Shown in pieces: positions 36,447-50,172 of a DNA stretch of 64,000 nucleotides. The number at the start of each line of letters is the position of its first letter. Position 1 is the first letter of the stretch. The position numbers were made by a program, and so were the translations under genes. The notes beneath the pieces were generated by a model, which was given only the letters and a program-made list of their open reading frames with translations, did not search any database and was not told the DNA's origin. This DNA comes from Toxotes chatareus (Eukaryota; Chordata; Actinopteri; Toxotidae), in the NCBI GenBank assembly GCA_016801885.1, contig CM028887.1, positions 21,583,615 to 21,647,614 on the forward strand, given 5' to 3'.

Positions 36447-39400
36447 TCTATTCCGATCGGACTGGACACCATCAGCAGGGTCCGCGGTCCCGGAGGATAT
36501 TGAACAAGTTGATCCATTTTGTTCGACAGCAAAGTCGCTCACAGTCCGTACATGGCTTCGGGGCTCTCGGTTCAGTGTGCGTACGCAGAGGCCTTACCCT
36601 GCTTATGGTTTGCATTATATTCAGTCTGCGTTTCAGTTCGGGACTAAACGCCAACACCGCTGTGAAATGGATTATTCACAGCAGCAGTGAATCCATTTCA
36701 TAACAGCAGCTGCTCCTTATGAGGCATCAGGCTTCCCTTTACCTGCCGTTAAATGGTGCTAGGCATTGTCATGAGTGTAACCCCGTGAGGTTATTCTGCA
36801 CTGAGCGGATCCACAGGCTTAAGACCTGTCAGTGTCCATAGTGTTTTATCCCCAGAGGCTCCAAAAGGCCCTCAGTGATAAATTTAACAGAATGAACCGT
36901 GCAGAGAGTGGAAGGAGCCTGGCATCTCTCAATAGCTGGGCCCAAAACTCACCATAAAGGGTAAGATTTGGGCTCAGACATTTGTTGATGAATCAGTAGT
37001 TCTTTTAATAGAAGACTGATTGTAGTTTTGATAAGCCAGTAATCATTTGCATCCCTTACCAGGCGAAGAGCGGTGACGTTGTCTTTTTTTAGGTTTTGTA
37101 CAATTAGTGAGTGAATTTATTTTTTCGATCAATTTTTAAAAATGATTCATCAATGAAGAAAACAGTCAGTAGTTGCAGTCTTACAAAGTTTTGATTTAGC
37201 TGGTATAACATGCAGAATGCTCTGCCACGTCATACATGTTTAGTAATCAGCCAGTGCTGTTTTTTTTATTTTTTTATTTCTCCCTGCTATATCATTCACT
37301 GTCTTAATTATCACATAGATTAAAAGGGCTAATGGCTCCTAATTTATCCTTTTAAGGTGCTCTGGAGACTTTGCAGGGGTGAGTGTTTGTAGCTGTCAAA
37401 GAGTATAAGTATGTCATAATGATAGTTGTCAACACTGGTAGTGTTACAAACTGTGGAGCCAACCCCCCCCCCGCCTTTAATCACACAAAAGCAGAGAGAA
37501 AACAGCTCCTGCTCATCAGAGGTCAGCAGCCTTTTTAGCTGAGTTTCACTTCGGTCACCTTCATGCTACAGGGCATCAAAACCTCAGCACGCAGCAGAGC
37601 GGTGCATGGAGGCGGCTGCAGGAGCAGGGTCCAAGCCACTGAGTCAGCAAGAGTTTGCCCTGCTGATGTGTCCTTGAGCAAGACATTAATCAGTAATTCC
37701 CTGACCTCGCTGCAGAGAGGGGAAATGACAGACAATTTCCCAGCTTAGTGCTTGGTAAGAATTCGTTGTGCATGCAGAATCGTCGGTTTTAAGGGTGGAT
37801 ATGCAGTTTTCTCCACCTTTAAATTAATGCTTGACTCATAAATGTCATCCTGTGCGTCTGTTAGCGCCCAGAAAACTTTTGAGTCTGCCCACAAGATGCT
37901 CAAAACTTTGACTTGTTAGTCACTTTAACATACCTGTTGATGTGAAACTGGGTGGCCAGAGTGAGAAGTGTTATGACAGGGTGTGCCCAGTCTGCCACAG
38001 TTGAAATGACACGTCAAGGGAAGTGGTTAGAGATGACACTGCTCCCAACACTCCCCACGTCTCCCTTTGTAAGTTTATGTTTATACATATGTTTAGTCCA
38101 AAATGTAGCAAGGAAAACCAGCACATTTTCCTTTGCCTTACAGCTGCTGAGACTGCATGAGCTGCATGAGGTGAAAGTCTTCTGCAGTCAAGGGAAGTTT
38201 TTGCTCCCCTGAGAATATATCAGAAATTTTTTGAAATGGTGATTGTGAGAATACCAAGAGGATCTCTTTTGGTGGAGATGCAATCGACAGTTTATGTGGA
38301 TGTAAAAGAGTCTGACCAGTATATTTCAGACAGATTCACGGAGGAGCTGCAGTGCACAATCCAGTTCAAAGCACTTGGGATAATTTAGAAACAGTGTTAT
38401 CATAGTTTGTCCCACAGACTCCACTGTTTACAATACTTTGCAGCACCTGAGTTGGCAGAGCACCCAATCACAGCCGAGCAGATGTTGGTATGAAGTTTGT
38501 CATGAAAAAGGTTGTGTTTACTCCTCAGCTGTAAAATATCCTGCCTCCATTACATTTATTTATCGGAGCTTTTTAATAAACAAATTGGAGGCTCCTTTTT
38601 TTTTTATTTAATCAATTCCACATAAAAAGATGGTTTGCTGAAAAAGGGAAGCAACTTTTGATACAAACACATGTTTCTTGGAGCTGAACATGCAGTTGCA
38701 TCTCAGTTGGAAGCAAACGGTGCTGAGTAGCCACTGGAACATTTATATGAGGCATATTTTCCCCTTGCAGACCTAATCCTAATCTCCCTTCTGATGCTGT
38801 AAACAATTACAACCCGTTCTTAAGTTGTGTATTTCTTAAAGAAATATCCAGAGCTTGCTTGCCCTGACATTATTAGATATCAGCATCAGGCTTAACATCT
38901 CACAACCAAGTAAATTAAAGCGTAGAATTGTGTGTTGTGTGAAACATGTCTGCATTAAATGCTCTGCTCGAGGATGGTTTAAACTATTAAAGCATCAGCA
39001 CACACTGTGCTGTACGCTGCTTTGTGTTGAGTGATGTACTGCACCTCAAAGGCAAGGACAGGATCTGGGTGTTGTAGTTTTTAGGTGCCATCTCCGTAGC
39101 ACCCGGGGAATTTAATTAAATTGAACACACTGACATAATCAGGTCAGTTGGTATCAGTAAATTTGAGGTTTGTTGCCTCTGCCTTTGTTTCAGTTAGATA
39201 GTGACTACATTTTATCAGAATGCCCCACGAGAGCTGATATTTACTTGCTGGATTCAGCTGTGAGTTATAAACATAGCTGGTGTAGATTACCATCAGAGTT
39301 TTTTTTTTTTTTTTTTTGGACGAAACTTTAAATTTGAATTTTGAGTTCCTAAAAATGACCAGCTTTTCTGGACTGTCATTGTACGGCTGTCGCTGACTTT

Positions 39401-42400
39401 GGACACAGTTCCTACGAATCGAGTTTTGGCAGTTTGAGCTGAATGTTCTTATTCAGTACAAACAAAAGTGTCTTTGAACATATTTAGGCCACATGTTACA
39501 TTTCCACACGTACTTTATTTTCATATTCAAATGTAAAGTGAAACTGGACATAATGAGTATTTCACTTCTCTTGCCTGGAGTCAGATTTCACCAGATCTGT
39601 TTCTGCTGTGTTTCTGTCATCATTCCTTCTGTCTTCATAAAAAGGAAGGAATGTGAACGGTCCAGTTCTCGCATTCCTCTGACAAACAGAAATAACTTTA
39701 ATCCTGCTTATATAACCTATTTCCACCTTACAACTTGGAAGCTTTGATTTTTTTTTTTTTTTTTTTGCAGTACAACATTACATATGTAAGTGGATGTACC
39801 TCTGATGTTGGCATCACTAACCTCTTAGTCCTCTCTGCCCCCTCTCCACCATGCTTCAGACTGTAGGCTTAGCAGGTTCTCTCAGACCGCTTGTGAGGGT
39901 TTTCCTGTGACGTTAGCCAGCATAGCTTTATTAGTTTTGTGGCCATAGTTGGGCTAACACTTGTTGTCATCACTCTGGGGTGTTTCCTCCAGCTGAGGCT
40001 CATAAAACACATTGCTTTGTGACTGTCGCTTGATGTGGGACTCATTTTACAGTTATGACACCCACAAATGGGTCGTGTGGAGAATGAGACTCAGTGTGTT
40101 GCGTATGCAGCTCCGCTGCAAGTCACCAGTAGCGACGCTTAGCTGGGTGGCTACTGGGAAGTTCATTAGCACAATTTCTTGGCAAGCTGACTAACCATAA
40201 AGAGGCACTTTTTGCGGCACTTTGTGAACATCATAGGGACGTTGTTCCAGCTGCCGTATTAAATGTTAAATGGGCGTTCTTCCTGTCAGAAGCCAGCTGG
40301 TAGCCTGATTTTAACAATGTGTACGGTTGAGCGTGTTTACAAGTTCTAATGGTTCAAATGAAGATTTTGTTCCTCTAAAAAGAGTTTTTGGAGGTCAGAC
40401 AGAGTCAGAGTCTAGTAGCAAGTGTATTAAATGTCAAAGATGTCTCATGATTTATCATCATACCCTCTAAAAACATTCCTAGAGTCACAGTTGTGGTGTC
40501 TGCTTTTGGTTATGTCTGGTTGGTTATGTCCTGGTCTTATGTCAGCTCTGCTTTCAAAGTTGTCTTATCAAAGATAATCTTCAAGGTGTAATATGTGCTA
40601 TGTGTTCCACACTCAAGGGCTCAGTCGTGGAGAGGCGGCTTTTTTTTTGTGTTGCTGTTCTTTCAGCGTGGCCATGAAATTAACCAGTGGGCCCTTCATC
40701 TGAGAGACAGCTGTAGATAACATATAGATGATTAACCTTTCGGTTTGTGCTCTTACACGCTCGAACTCTGCTCAAGTTTAGTCTCACCATAGTCCCTCGC
40801 CATCCTTCCCTCCCCCTTTCTCCCTCAAGACACTGTGAAAACAAGGGTCAGTTTTCAAGCACGTCTAGGCGAGATTTAATGGAATATCTCGAACGCAGAG
40901 AGATGGAGCAGAGGAAGGAAAGGTCTTGCAAAACGCCACAGCACGCAGCTGGAATGAGCAAGAGCGCATGTTTATGTGCTGTGTGTGTGTGTGTGTGTGC
41001 GCGTGTCTCTCCTCTGCTCATGTGAAAAACTGCATGTTCTACCCCGTGTGAGACCCCTTCTTCCCACATCACCCCACCCCACCCTCCACCACCGCTAAGC
41101 TCGTTTGTTGTCGTGTCCTGGAATTTACTCTGCTGTTGTAATGTTGTTTCACATTTTTGCACGTGATCCACACCTTTTCTCTGAGGGCAGTATGGGGAGA
41201 GAGCGAGAGAGGGGGAGAAAGAGAGAGAGAGGAGAGGAGAGGAGAGTCTGGCCATAAAGAAATAACAAAGGCATAACGAGAAGAAAACTGTTTATATGGG
41301 GGAGGGGAACAAGAAGCTGAAGTCAGAGGGAGGATGAAAAGGGGAAGGGGACATGTGAGAGAGGTGAGGATTAGAGGAGAGCAGCGCTGCCTGATATTCA
41401 CATGTTTCTCTTTTCCTCTCTCTCAGCTGATGTGTGTCTTTCAGTGCGAGTATACAGACGGATTACCTTATGCAAACACCGAGCTTTTGCTTTGAATAGG
41501 CAACACAGATACTCGCAGCTAATGTTTTCCTTATCGGGGGGTCCTCCAGCCAATCACACACTGTATGGGAGAGCGACTTGGAAAGCAACAGGCCATTCAT
41601 TTATCATGGGCCAGGCTCCATTGTGCCTATGTGCGTGTGCATGCTCATATTACAATGGGCCTAAACTATGCGTGACCCTCTCTCATTTCCTACCATTTAA
41701 GTCATGTTTTTTGGGAGAGTACCGCAGCCGTCCAGTCCGATCCTCCACCTATGTGGCTGCTGCTCGGTGGGGGTCAAATCAGACGAGGCATGAGCTGGTA
41801 CCAAATATTCAGGGTGCGATTACCTTGGCCAAAAATATCTTGGTAAACAGTGTTATCAGTGTTTTGAAAGTTAGAAAAATGGCTGTTAGTGCTAAAATGT
41901 AGTGGAGTTACTTAACAGCATGTTTGGCTTTTTACCTTTCTTCTTTACTCTCTTCGTTTTCATGGTCAGAGGAATTTTTTGAAATGCAAATGATCTTTTA
42001 CCTCCATGCTGCTTTTTTAAAGCCAGGCTTCTTAGGAATTAAACCTTCTACTCACTCAGTTTAAGTGTGTGGCTGAACTTCTTGAAGCATATTGTGCAAA
42101 GATGTAAATACTGGCTGCTTGCTGCCGTGGTCGGTCTGTCACTGTCACAGACGAGCTGGATTTTCTGGCCTTGTGGCTGTTATTCTGAGTGTCAGCATGT
42201 GACATGTGTTCAGCAGCTTCTCCCATATGGCGAGGCAAAATAAAGACTGGTTGTGAAGACAGCAGCGCTGCATTGCTCTGCGTTCTCGGTAACATCTGAA
42301 AAAGCTGGGAATTGCAACAGAACAAGTTGCCAGTGATGCTGTTTCCCCTTCCAAGTGTTTTTTTTTTTTTTTTTTTTAATTTTATCACATTAATTTGCTC

Positions 42401-45400
42401 AGTTATCACAGAATAAGAACAGTTTTTTTGGTCAAATAATCACGTCATGTATTCACATATTTGCCGTATAATAGTACTTTGTTTTCTCGTTAAAAGTGTG
42501 TACAGTATTTTAGTGCTATAACTAATTATTATTTCCATTATCGAATAATCTACCAATTATTTTCTAAAAAGTGCAAAAAAAGTTCCCAGAGCTCAAGATG
42601 GCCTTTAAAATGTCTTGTTAGAGTCACTGACTTTATGCAAAAAAAGGCTTAAACAATTATTTGATTAACAAAATTACCAGAGCCAGCTAATTTTCCGTTA
42701 AACATCTAATCATTTAATCAGTTGTTGTTGCAGCTCTGTAGGGATTTGGAGAGAAAATTAAGAAAACATTCTTTTGCCTTTTATCAGGTAATTACCCAAA
42801 TACAGTCTTTTGCCTTTATAAATAACTTGAAGGGGAAATGTTCATATCGTGTTGTGTTTGTATTTGACATGTTTGGACTGCACTAAAAATATGTCAGAAA
42901 TGTATTACTAGATGAAATCTGATTGACCTGGAGCCAGCTGGACACAGGATTTTTGAGTTCTGGTATCAGTGTCAATATTTGTGAGTTTAAGATATCAGAC
43001 AACAATATATACCTAAAGAGATTTTATTCAATATATTTTTTTGTGAACAGACTTTTTGTTCACTCAGCAAGACTTTTTGCTGTCAAACAATAATATACTT
43101 AGTTGTCAGTTTGCTCTGATGGTCAAACTATGAAATATCAACACATTTTCTCTATCACCTCAGATGTATCTCTGTATCTCTCTGATTTTTGTGCTGCTAT
43201 TTCTTGTGACTTCTCAGCCGGTACATGCGCTGATATGACACATCTGTGATGAGCTAATATTGGCTGGTTTAGCTTGTTTCCACACATAATTTCGACAGTT
43301 AGAAAGAAGCTTAAAACCCTGTTTTTCCGCTTTGACTTTTGAATGTGAAATACGTTGTGAACTCTATTTGAACTGGTATTAATAAAAACAAAAACAGCAA
43401 CTCTGAAGTCTGACTTTGTGGAAGCTGCATGAACTCTGATGTGGGGGGGCCCTCAATCCGAGATGATAGTGCCTCAGTCTACTGTGTGTGACCTCCAGTC
43501 CGGCTCCTTCTTCTACTTGAGATGAAAGTGAGAGGAAAGGGAGAGGAGCATATTTTTGGGATGGTGCTGGATGGTATTTGGCCTGCACGCACATTAAGAG
43601 CATGTGAAAACTGGAGCCGATCACAGGGGGAGGAAACAAGACAGAGACAGAAGAGACCCATGAATGTACATTCATTAATGGTCTCACAGCTCACTTCAGA
43701 CAGACAGAAACATCCAAACAAAAGCTGCATGAAAATACTCTGTCTGCTCCCTCTCTCTCTTTCTCTCTTGTATATTTTCCCTCTGTTTTCCCATTCGCTC
43801 ATTTCTTAAATATGAGTAATCAGTCAGACTCGAAAATGGAGGAAACACACCAAAATACACATCAGACACAAAGTAAATGACACTGCCAGTGGTGTGTCCG
43901 TGCCTGCTTTAAATAGTGCAGCAAACTAGATAAAAGTGATGGAAAGTGATTGTCTTGCGACATTCAGAAGCTTTGTTACATTATAAAACAAAATGTGAAT
44001 TCTCCATCAGATTTACATTAATGTCACTTGGGACTGTGTGTACCTTTTACGAAATGACAGACTGTTTTATCAGCCAAGATTTTGGTTACATAAAGTTGTT
44101 TTAAACGAGCTGAGTGTTGGGTCATCCATTCATCTGTGGCCAAAGCTGTCTAGCAGTTTTTTAATGGTCTTTTTTTTGTGTGGCATTTTGCTTTTGTTGG
44201 ATAGTTGACAGTAGCGAGTGACAGGAAACGGGGGGGAAATAGAGAAGGGGATGATGTGAAGCAATGGCGTCCAGTGTGACTCAAACCCAGAGATGTTGTT
44301 GGTAACATGTTACACATCTGACTGCTGTGCGACCAGGATGACCCTGCTGTCTATAAATCTTTTAAGGAAAGGAATGTGCGTCCTCGTAGTCGAGCGGCAT
44401 GTCTCATGTTTTGACATCGGCCTTCCCTCAACATGCTCCAACTTTTGAATCTCGTCACTGCCGCACATGCGCAGGCCTGTCCCCGAGATCCTGTGCGATG
44501 ATCTCAGCGCTGGCTGTAGCTCGACCATGAATGAGCGAAGCTGCTCTGAAGTCGGTGTTTATGGAGGGCCCCGTTCTCTCGGAGGGGAGAACCAAAGTTA
44601 AATAAATACTTGCTCCATCCTGTCTGCATTAAGGGCCTGCACACATGGCTTTGACGTCAGAGTGACATTAAACAGGGTGGGGTGGCCCAGCCGGCTCTGA
44701 CAGGCGTGTGCACGCACACGCGCACACTCACATACACACAGACACACACTTTCATAGCTTGCTATTAAAATCTGTCTTTCTTTTCTTGTCAGTATCTCTG
44801 TCAGTTTTGTTATTTTCCTCTATTCTTCCCGCGTCTTTCCTTCTCTTCTTTTTTTCTATCTGACCTGAAGTTTGTCAAGTGACATTTCAGCTTATGTCTT
44901 TTGTATAGTATACAAGCAATAACACTGCCAACCTTTATGGGTGCTACTTGTCTAAACACTGAAGTTTCCAGCTCCTGACAAGGAAGAAGTTCATCTCTGT
45001 CGGTTTGTTACTTTTTGTGGAACTGGTTTGACTGTCTTTATCAATCACTGTTTTTGGCTCTAGTGTGTGAACGGATATCTACATCAAAATAACCAGCCAG
45101 GTGCAACTATCTATCATTACACAGTGTGAACCAAAGCCAGTTCAACGTTTAACTCCAACATTTATCGTTGCTGCTCTTCCTTTTCTTTTTTTTTTCTTTT
45201 GCTGCAATGAAGAAAGTACATTTTCCTGCCTGTGCTTATATCCACATCTGCACATGTGTGTGTGTGTATCTACATGCCCTGCAGTCCCATAACAGGTTTG
45301 TCAACATGCCTGTCAACACTGAAAGCAGGAGAGCAGTGGGATCGTATGAACTTCGTTAACTCAACGTCAACATGTAACTGCTCATATTGCTCCCGTGTGT

Positions 45401-47749
45401 GAGACGCAGTTAAAAATGTCGGTTTGTTTCTGTTCACTTTAAGCTCAGGGCGAGATTTAGAAAGTATGGTTGGTTTAGATAACGTGACACATTGCAGTAG
45501 AAGTGGAATGAGGATGTTCCTGTGGAGGAGGGAGCATGGACACGGAACATACAGTATTCCTGTGTGTGTTTTGTAGGGTCTTGTTTTGCAGGTGTTTGAC
45601 CACAGTGACCCCCTGTATGTGTTTGTGTTGAAGCTGTCACATGTCACAGCCGGACCAGCTGGTGTCTTGTGAACTTTGGGACTTAGGGTGCAGAGGATTT
45701 CCCTCTCTGTCGTCCTCAAACTGTCACACTCTGTGTGGCGAGTTTATTGACTCAGTGTATTAAAATGTAAAATTGAAGTGATGGGAAAGACGTTAAAGTG
45801 TCTCATATTTGAGGGTTTAAATCTGCTGACTTTGAAACCAGAAGTGTATCTATGGAGCAACTTTGGAGCATTTTAAAACATTTCACCAATTCATATCTGG
45901 TCTGATGGGAGAGGTAACAGTTCTAACAAAATAGATTACATACTGACAAAGGATTTATAGATGTGTTTTTCTGGTATTCTCCCCTTTTTTCAATAGTAGA
46001 CTCTAATGTGGGCAGAGAAAGGGGTATAACACACAACTGAGGTCCCCCACCTGCATTTAACTGGGGACATTGTGAGTATGTGTTGCGCGCCTTAACCATA
46101 ACGCCTAATGGCATGCCCCACGAGAGACTATTTTTTTGAATATATTGATTAAATGATCAGTTTTCAGGTCAAAAATAGTGCTAAATTGACATCTCACATT
46201 ACCGGAGCTTAAAGGGGTGTTTACAAAGCTCGTTTTGTCTGATGAAGAGTCTAAAAAGCCAAAGGAATTACCTTTACAAATCCATGTAACAAAAAGCAAA
46301 ATAAGCAAATCTTGGCTTTTGAGAAGCTGTAACCAACAAATGTCTGGTGTGTTTTTACCCGTTAAAGGATGAGCATTAGTGTTGTTCATGGCTGCATACA
46401 CAAACACACACACTCAGATACTATGTGATTTCCCCCTTTTCACTTTTTGCTCTTAAATGTCTGCTGTGTGTGTGTGTGTCAAAAAACTACTGTGCAAATC
46501 AAAGCAGCATCTCATCAGAATGCTCTTCTGACTTCTTCAGCTTCAGTACTCTGTCTGCCTCAGGGACTAAATACCTCAGTTCACCCCTGGTGAGACCATT
46601 TCTCTTAATGCACACACACAATCTCTCTCTCTCTCTCTGTCTGTCTCTCTGTGTCTCTCACTCACACACACACACCCTTTCTGCTGTTGGAATGTTTTTT
46701 TCAGTAAAATATACGGAGTGACCCCCAGGTCCTCTGAAGAGCGCGGTTGTGCCTAGAGGTTGTTCACCCTTCACATCAGGGTCATCTGATCTGCCAAGAG
46801 GACTGCCCACTACCACCCTGTGTGTGAGTGTGTGTGTGAGATGAACCCATGAACATTATGTTAAAGTTATGTTTGGCTAATGTTTGACTGAGCTCCAGGG
46901 AAAGAGCCCACTTTGTAGGTGTGTGTGTGTGCGTGTGTGTGTGTATGTGCGCGAGCGCGCGCGCCTGATGATCTTTGAAGCTGTCAACATTCTTCACCAC
47001 ATGCTCTGTCATGATGCATAGAGGCGACTGGTGAGATGAACCAGCTGTCACTGCCTGTGGTTAGTGCAAGGTCAACATGCTCTCGCACACACACACACAC
47101 ACACTTCTTGTTCTTGTGTTGAAAATGCCTCTGGACAGATGTGGTTACCGACTCCAAGGGAAATGCTGAAAAAGTTTCTTGATCGATGTTCTGATTAAAG
47201 TCTCCGTCTGTGTCTCTCAGGTGGAGGAGGGAAGAGGAATGGTCGTAGTAAGAAATGGAAGGAGATGCTAAAACTCCCGCACATCAGCCAGTGTGAGGAG
47301 CTACGTCGCACTATCGGTAAGAAATGGGGGGGTGTGTGTGGGTGTAAAAGACAATGTGCCATGCTGTGTCGTTGGGGTGTGTCTCACTGTTGGAGGAAGT
47401 TCAAATTGGACTTCCTTCCTGTTTCTACCCGTCTCCACCCGCAGTTACAGGCAGGGGACAGGAAACACAGTGTGTATACATGTGCGTGTGTGTGTGTCTG
47501 ACTCAGGGAATCCACTTGCAGACTGTTTCTTAATCTCTTTTAACGTTCTGAGTGTGTCTCTCTATTATCTGTCTCACGTACCAAACCAAAACTTCTTCAG
47601 TCCTGCTTCCTTCCTTTCCTTCACATGCAGGTTTCAGTTGAAGGCAGGGACAGGATTCTCTCTTTGAGGCCCAGACAAGTGCTCTGCTCCTGGGCTATAT
47701 TATCTCCTCATCCCCCCCACACACCCTTGTTCTCTGAATGCCACAGCAC

Positions 47750-47787
<38 letters not shown>

Positions 47788-47995
47788 CCTGTATGTGTAT
47801 GTGTGTATGATAGTGCGTCACAGCTATCTCTGCCAGAGATTGCAGTGCTACCCTCCCCACATACTCTCCCTCCCTCTTTTCTATCTCCATGCCTCCCCCT
47901 CTCACTCTCCCTCCCTCTTTCCACCACTTCAGAGCAACATCAGAGTGGGAGAACAGGAGAGTTATAGAGAGAGTGAGTGAAAAAACAGAAACAAA

Positions 47996-48026
<31 letters not shown>

Positions 48027-50138
48027 GCTTTTTACAACAGTAGGAAAGATCTCTTAAGGACAGGAAAGAGGGAGAGAAACAGCGGGAGGAAAGGAGGGCG
48101 GCTGAGTGAACTAGATGTTAGATCCATGTACTTCCTACGGTGATATCTCTTATGCAGTGTCGATTGTGGTCCTTGTGGTTGTGTCTTCATATCACAAATC
48201 ATCACCCACAGATCTAATTATCATAAACTTGAATGTATCTGTCGTCAGTGGTGATAGATTACCTGCTTAAAATCAGCACATAAATGTCACCTTAAGTGTG
48301 AAGAAGCATCGAACTTGTCATATCTTACATATTTATTGCCATTTAGATTATAACTTTGCAGAGTATTTAAAAAAAGGGCTATATGGGCCTGTGTGTGCGC
48401 ACGTGTGTGTGTGTGCGTGCACACACACGCAGCAGCTGTTGAGGGTTACATACGTCACTATTACATAGACACCATTGCGTAATTTCCCTATCACACCGAG
48501 CGCAGGATCAAAATAATCCCCTTTGAGTACTTAAACACACAGACGTGTAGGCATGTGCATGTGCACACACACGCATGCCCATGCACCGTGTAGGCACAGC
48601 GGATGGAAGGATACAGTATAGCAACTGATAGCTGTGTCTTTGTTGTGTCTTGATAATGTCAGGCATTTGACCTTAACCTTGACAAGTGTTCAGTACTTCT
48701 AGAAAGCCCAGATTATATTATGTGGGCTGCAGCCACTTTGTCTGCCAGCCTTAGACCACTCTCGCGCTCCGTTCCTCGCCTTCTGTCTCCCCTTCATTTT
48801 TTTTTCTCTGTTTTTCTGGTATCCATCCAATATATACAGTACATGTGCACCGATTACTTTTGATCACTGACACGTTAGCTTGTTCAACATGCTCTTGAAA
48901 CCAGAGGTATTTTGGATGGAGGCTAACGGCTCTTGTTGCATAGCAGCAGTGAGTGTTGGCCAATACTCAGGTCTCTCCCTCGAAAGCATGCACACACACA
49001 TGCAACTATTGCGCACACACTGACTCGTGTTTGTGCGTGGTTAGCTGGCCATTCACTGTCTCCCTGACTCTCTCTGTCTTTGCCTAAATTAGAGTTTTAA
49101 TTAAATTGTAATTGTAGCTTACTTCAATGACACAGTTACTAGTCCAGGCTAGTTACAGCTTTACAGCTCTTCCCTCTCTCTTTTCAATCCTCTCATTTCC
49201 CTGGCCCATTTTTCTCTAACACCTTGCTGTCTTGTACACACACACACTCTCTCTCTTTCTGCCTCCCCCCCTTTCCCCTCTTTCTTTCACAGTTGTTTTT
49301 CTTCACCACCGGGGAAAGAGGGTTCACTTGCGCAAAGAGGAAAGTTTTCATTGGTGGAATGCTGGCCTACGTTCTCATATTCAAATGACTTTAGAGCCTG
49401 GAATCAGCTTGAAGGGACACACACACACACACACACACACATGCTGTCACACACTAACCCAGAGCCAGACCAAAGACACTTTCTCTTTTTCTCTTTGCTG
49501 ACCTGCTAAACTTGTGAACATAAAAAGACCAGTACACTTCATCAAAAAAATGGGCAAGATAAAAAGAAAAAAGCATCTCAAGACTAAAGGATTTATACAG
49601 CTGTTTTATTTTACAAAGTGCATATTTATCTTCATTTCACCCATTTTTTCAGTAGGTTGACATGAATTGTGTCTCTATTAGTTATTGCTCTTTTGTTGTA
49701 TGCTTTGCTTTTTTTACTGACGTGAATGTGCCCGCGGGGTCTTCAATCTCTGGGTTATTATCCTTCTTGAGCAAATTGAACTAAGTTTTACCACAGATGT
49801 TAGTTAAACAATACAATAGTTACATGTATGCAGGTATGCAGTTTACCTAACTGTAAATACAATAATAATTGCGTGTTTTAAATGTTATAGTGTTAAGAGG
49901 AGTCTCAGTTCCTTTTTCTGGTATCATGACACAAAGTTGTGAATGTTTATACTGTGGTCTTGGTGTTGCTTTCAGACTACTTACACCCGGAGTTCAAATG
50001 TGAACAAATGATGACAGAAGATAACACCGTGTTTATGTAGATGCTTAAATTAGAAGCGAAGATGGTGTGTGATAGAAGAGGCCTACCAACAGTGGACAAA
50101 AATATATAATATAATAAATATATAATATTACACATATT

Positions 50139-50172
<34 letters not shown>

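Larger units (their letters stand above)
35470..47220 (+). other. grk4 intron 1 (11.75 kb)
   Basis: The first few hundred bases are CG-rich and probably part of the promoter-associated region. The intron holds a 35-base T run (36407-36441), a GA-rich block (41196-41247), worn dispersed repeats (about 37600-37740 and 44190-44335), CT/CA compound repeats (46611-46676) and an alternating purine-pyrimidine block (46918-46966). No other gene on either strand was recognised; the open frames over 100 codons here look like chance. Confidence 0.5.

Noticed and set aside
41402..41902. 166-codon open frame in grk4 intron 1
   Set aside because: No family resemblance, no start or splice support, and its composition is like the surrounding intron.
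44375..44465. tRNA-like words (GTAGTCGAGCGGC and TTTTGAATCTC)
   Set aside because: They recall A and B boxes, but no acceptor stem, anticodon arm or T-loop could be paired. At most a decayed tRNA-derived repeat.
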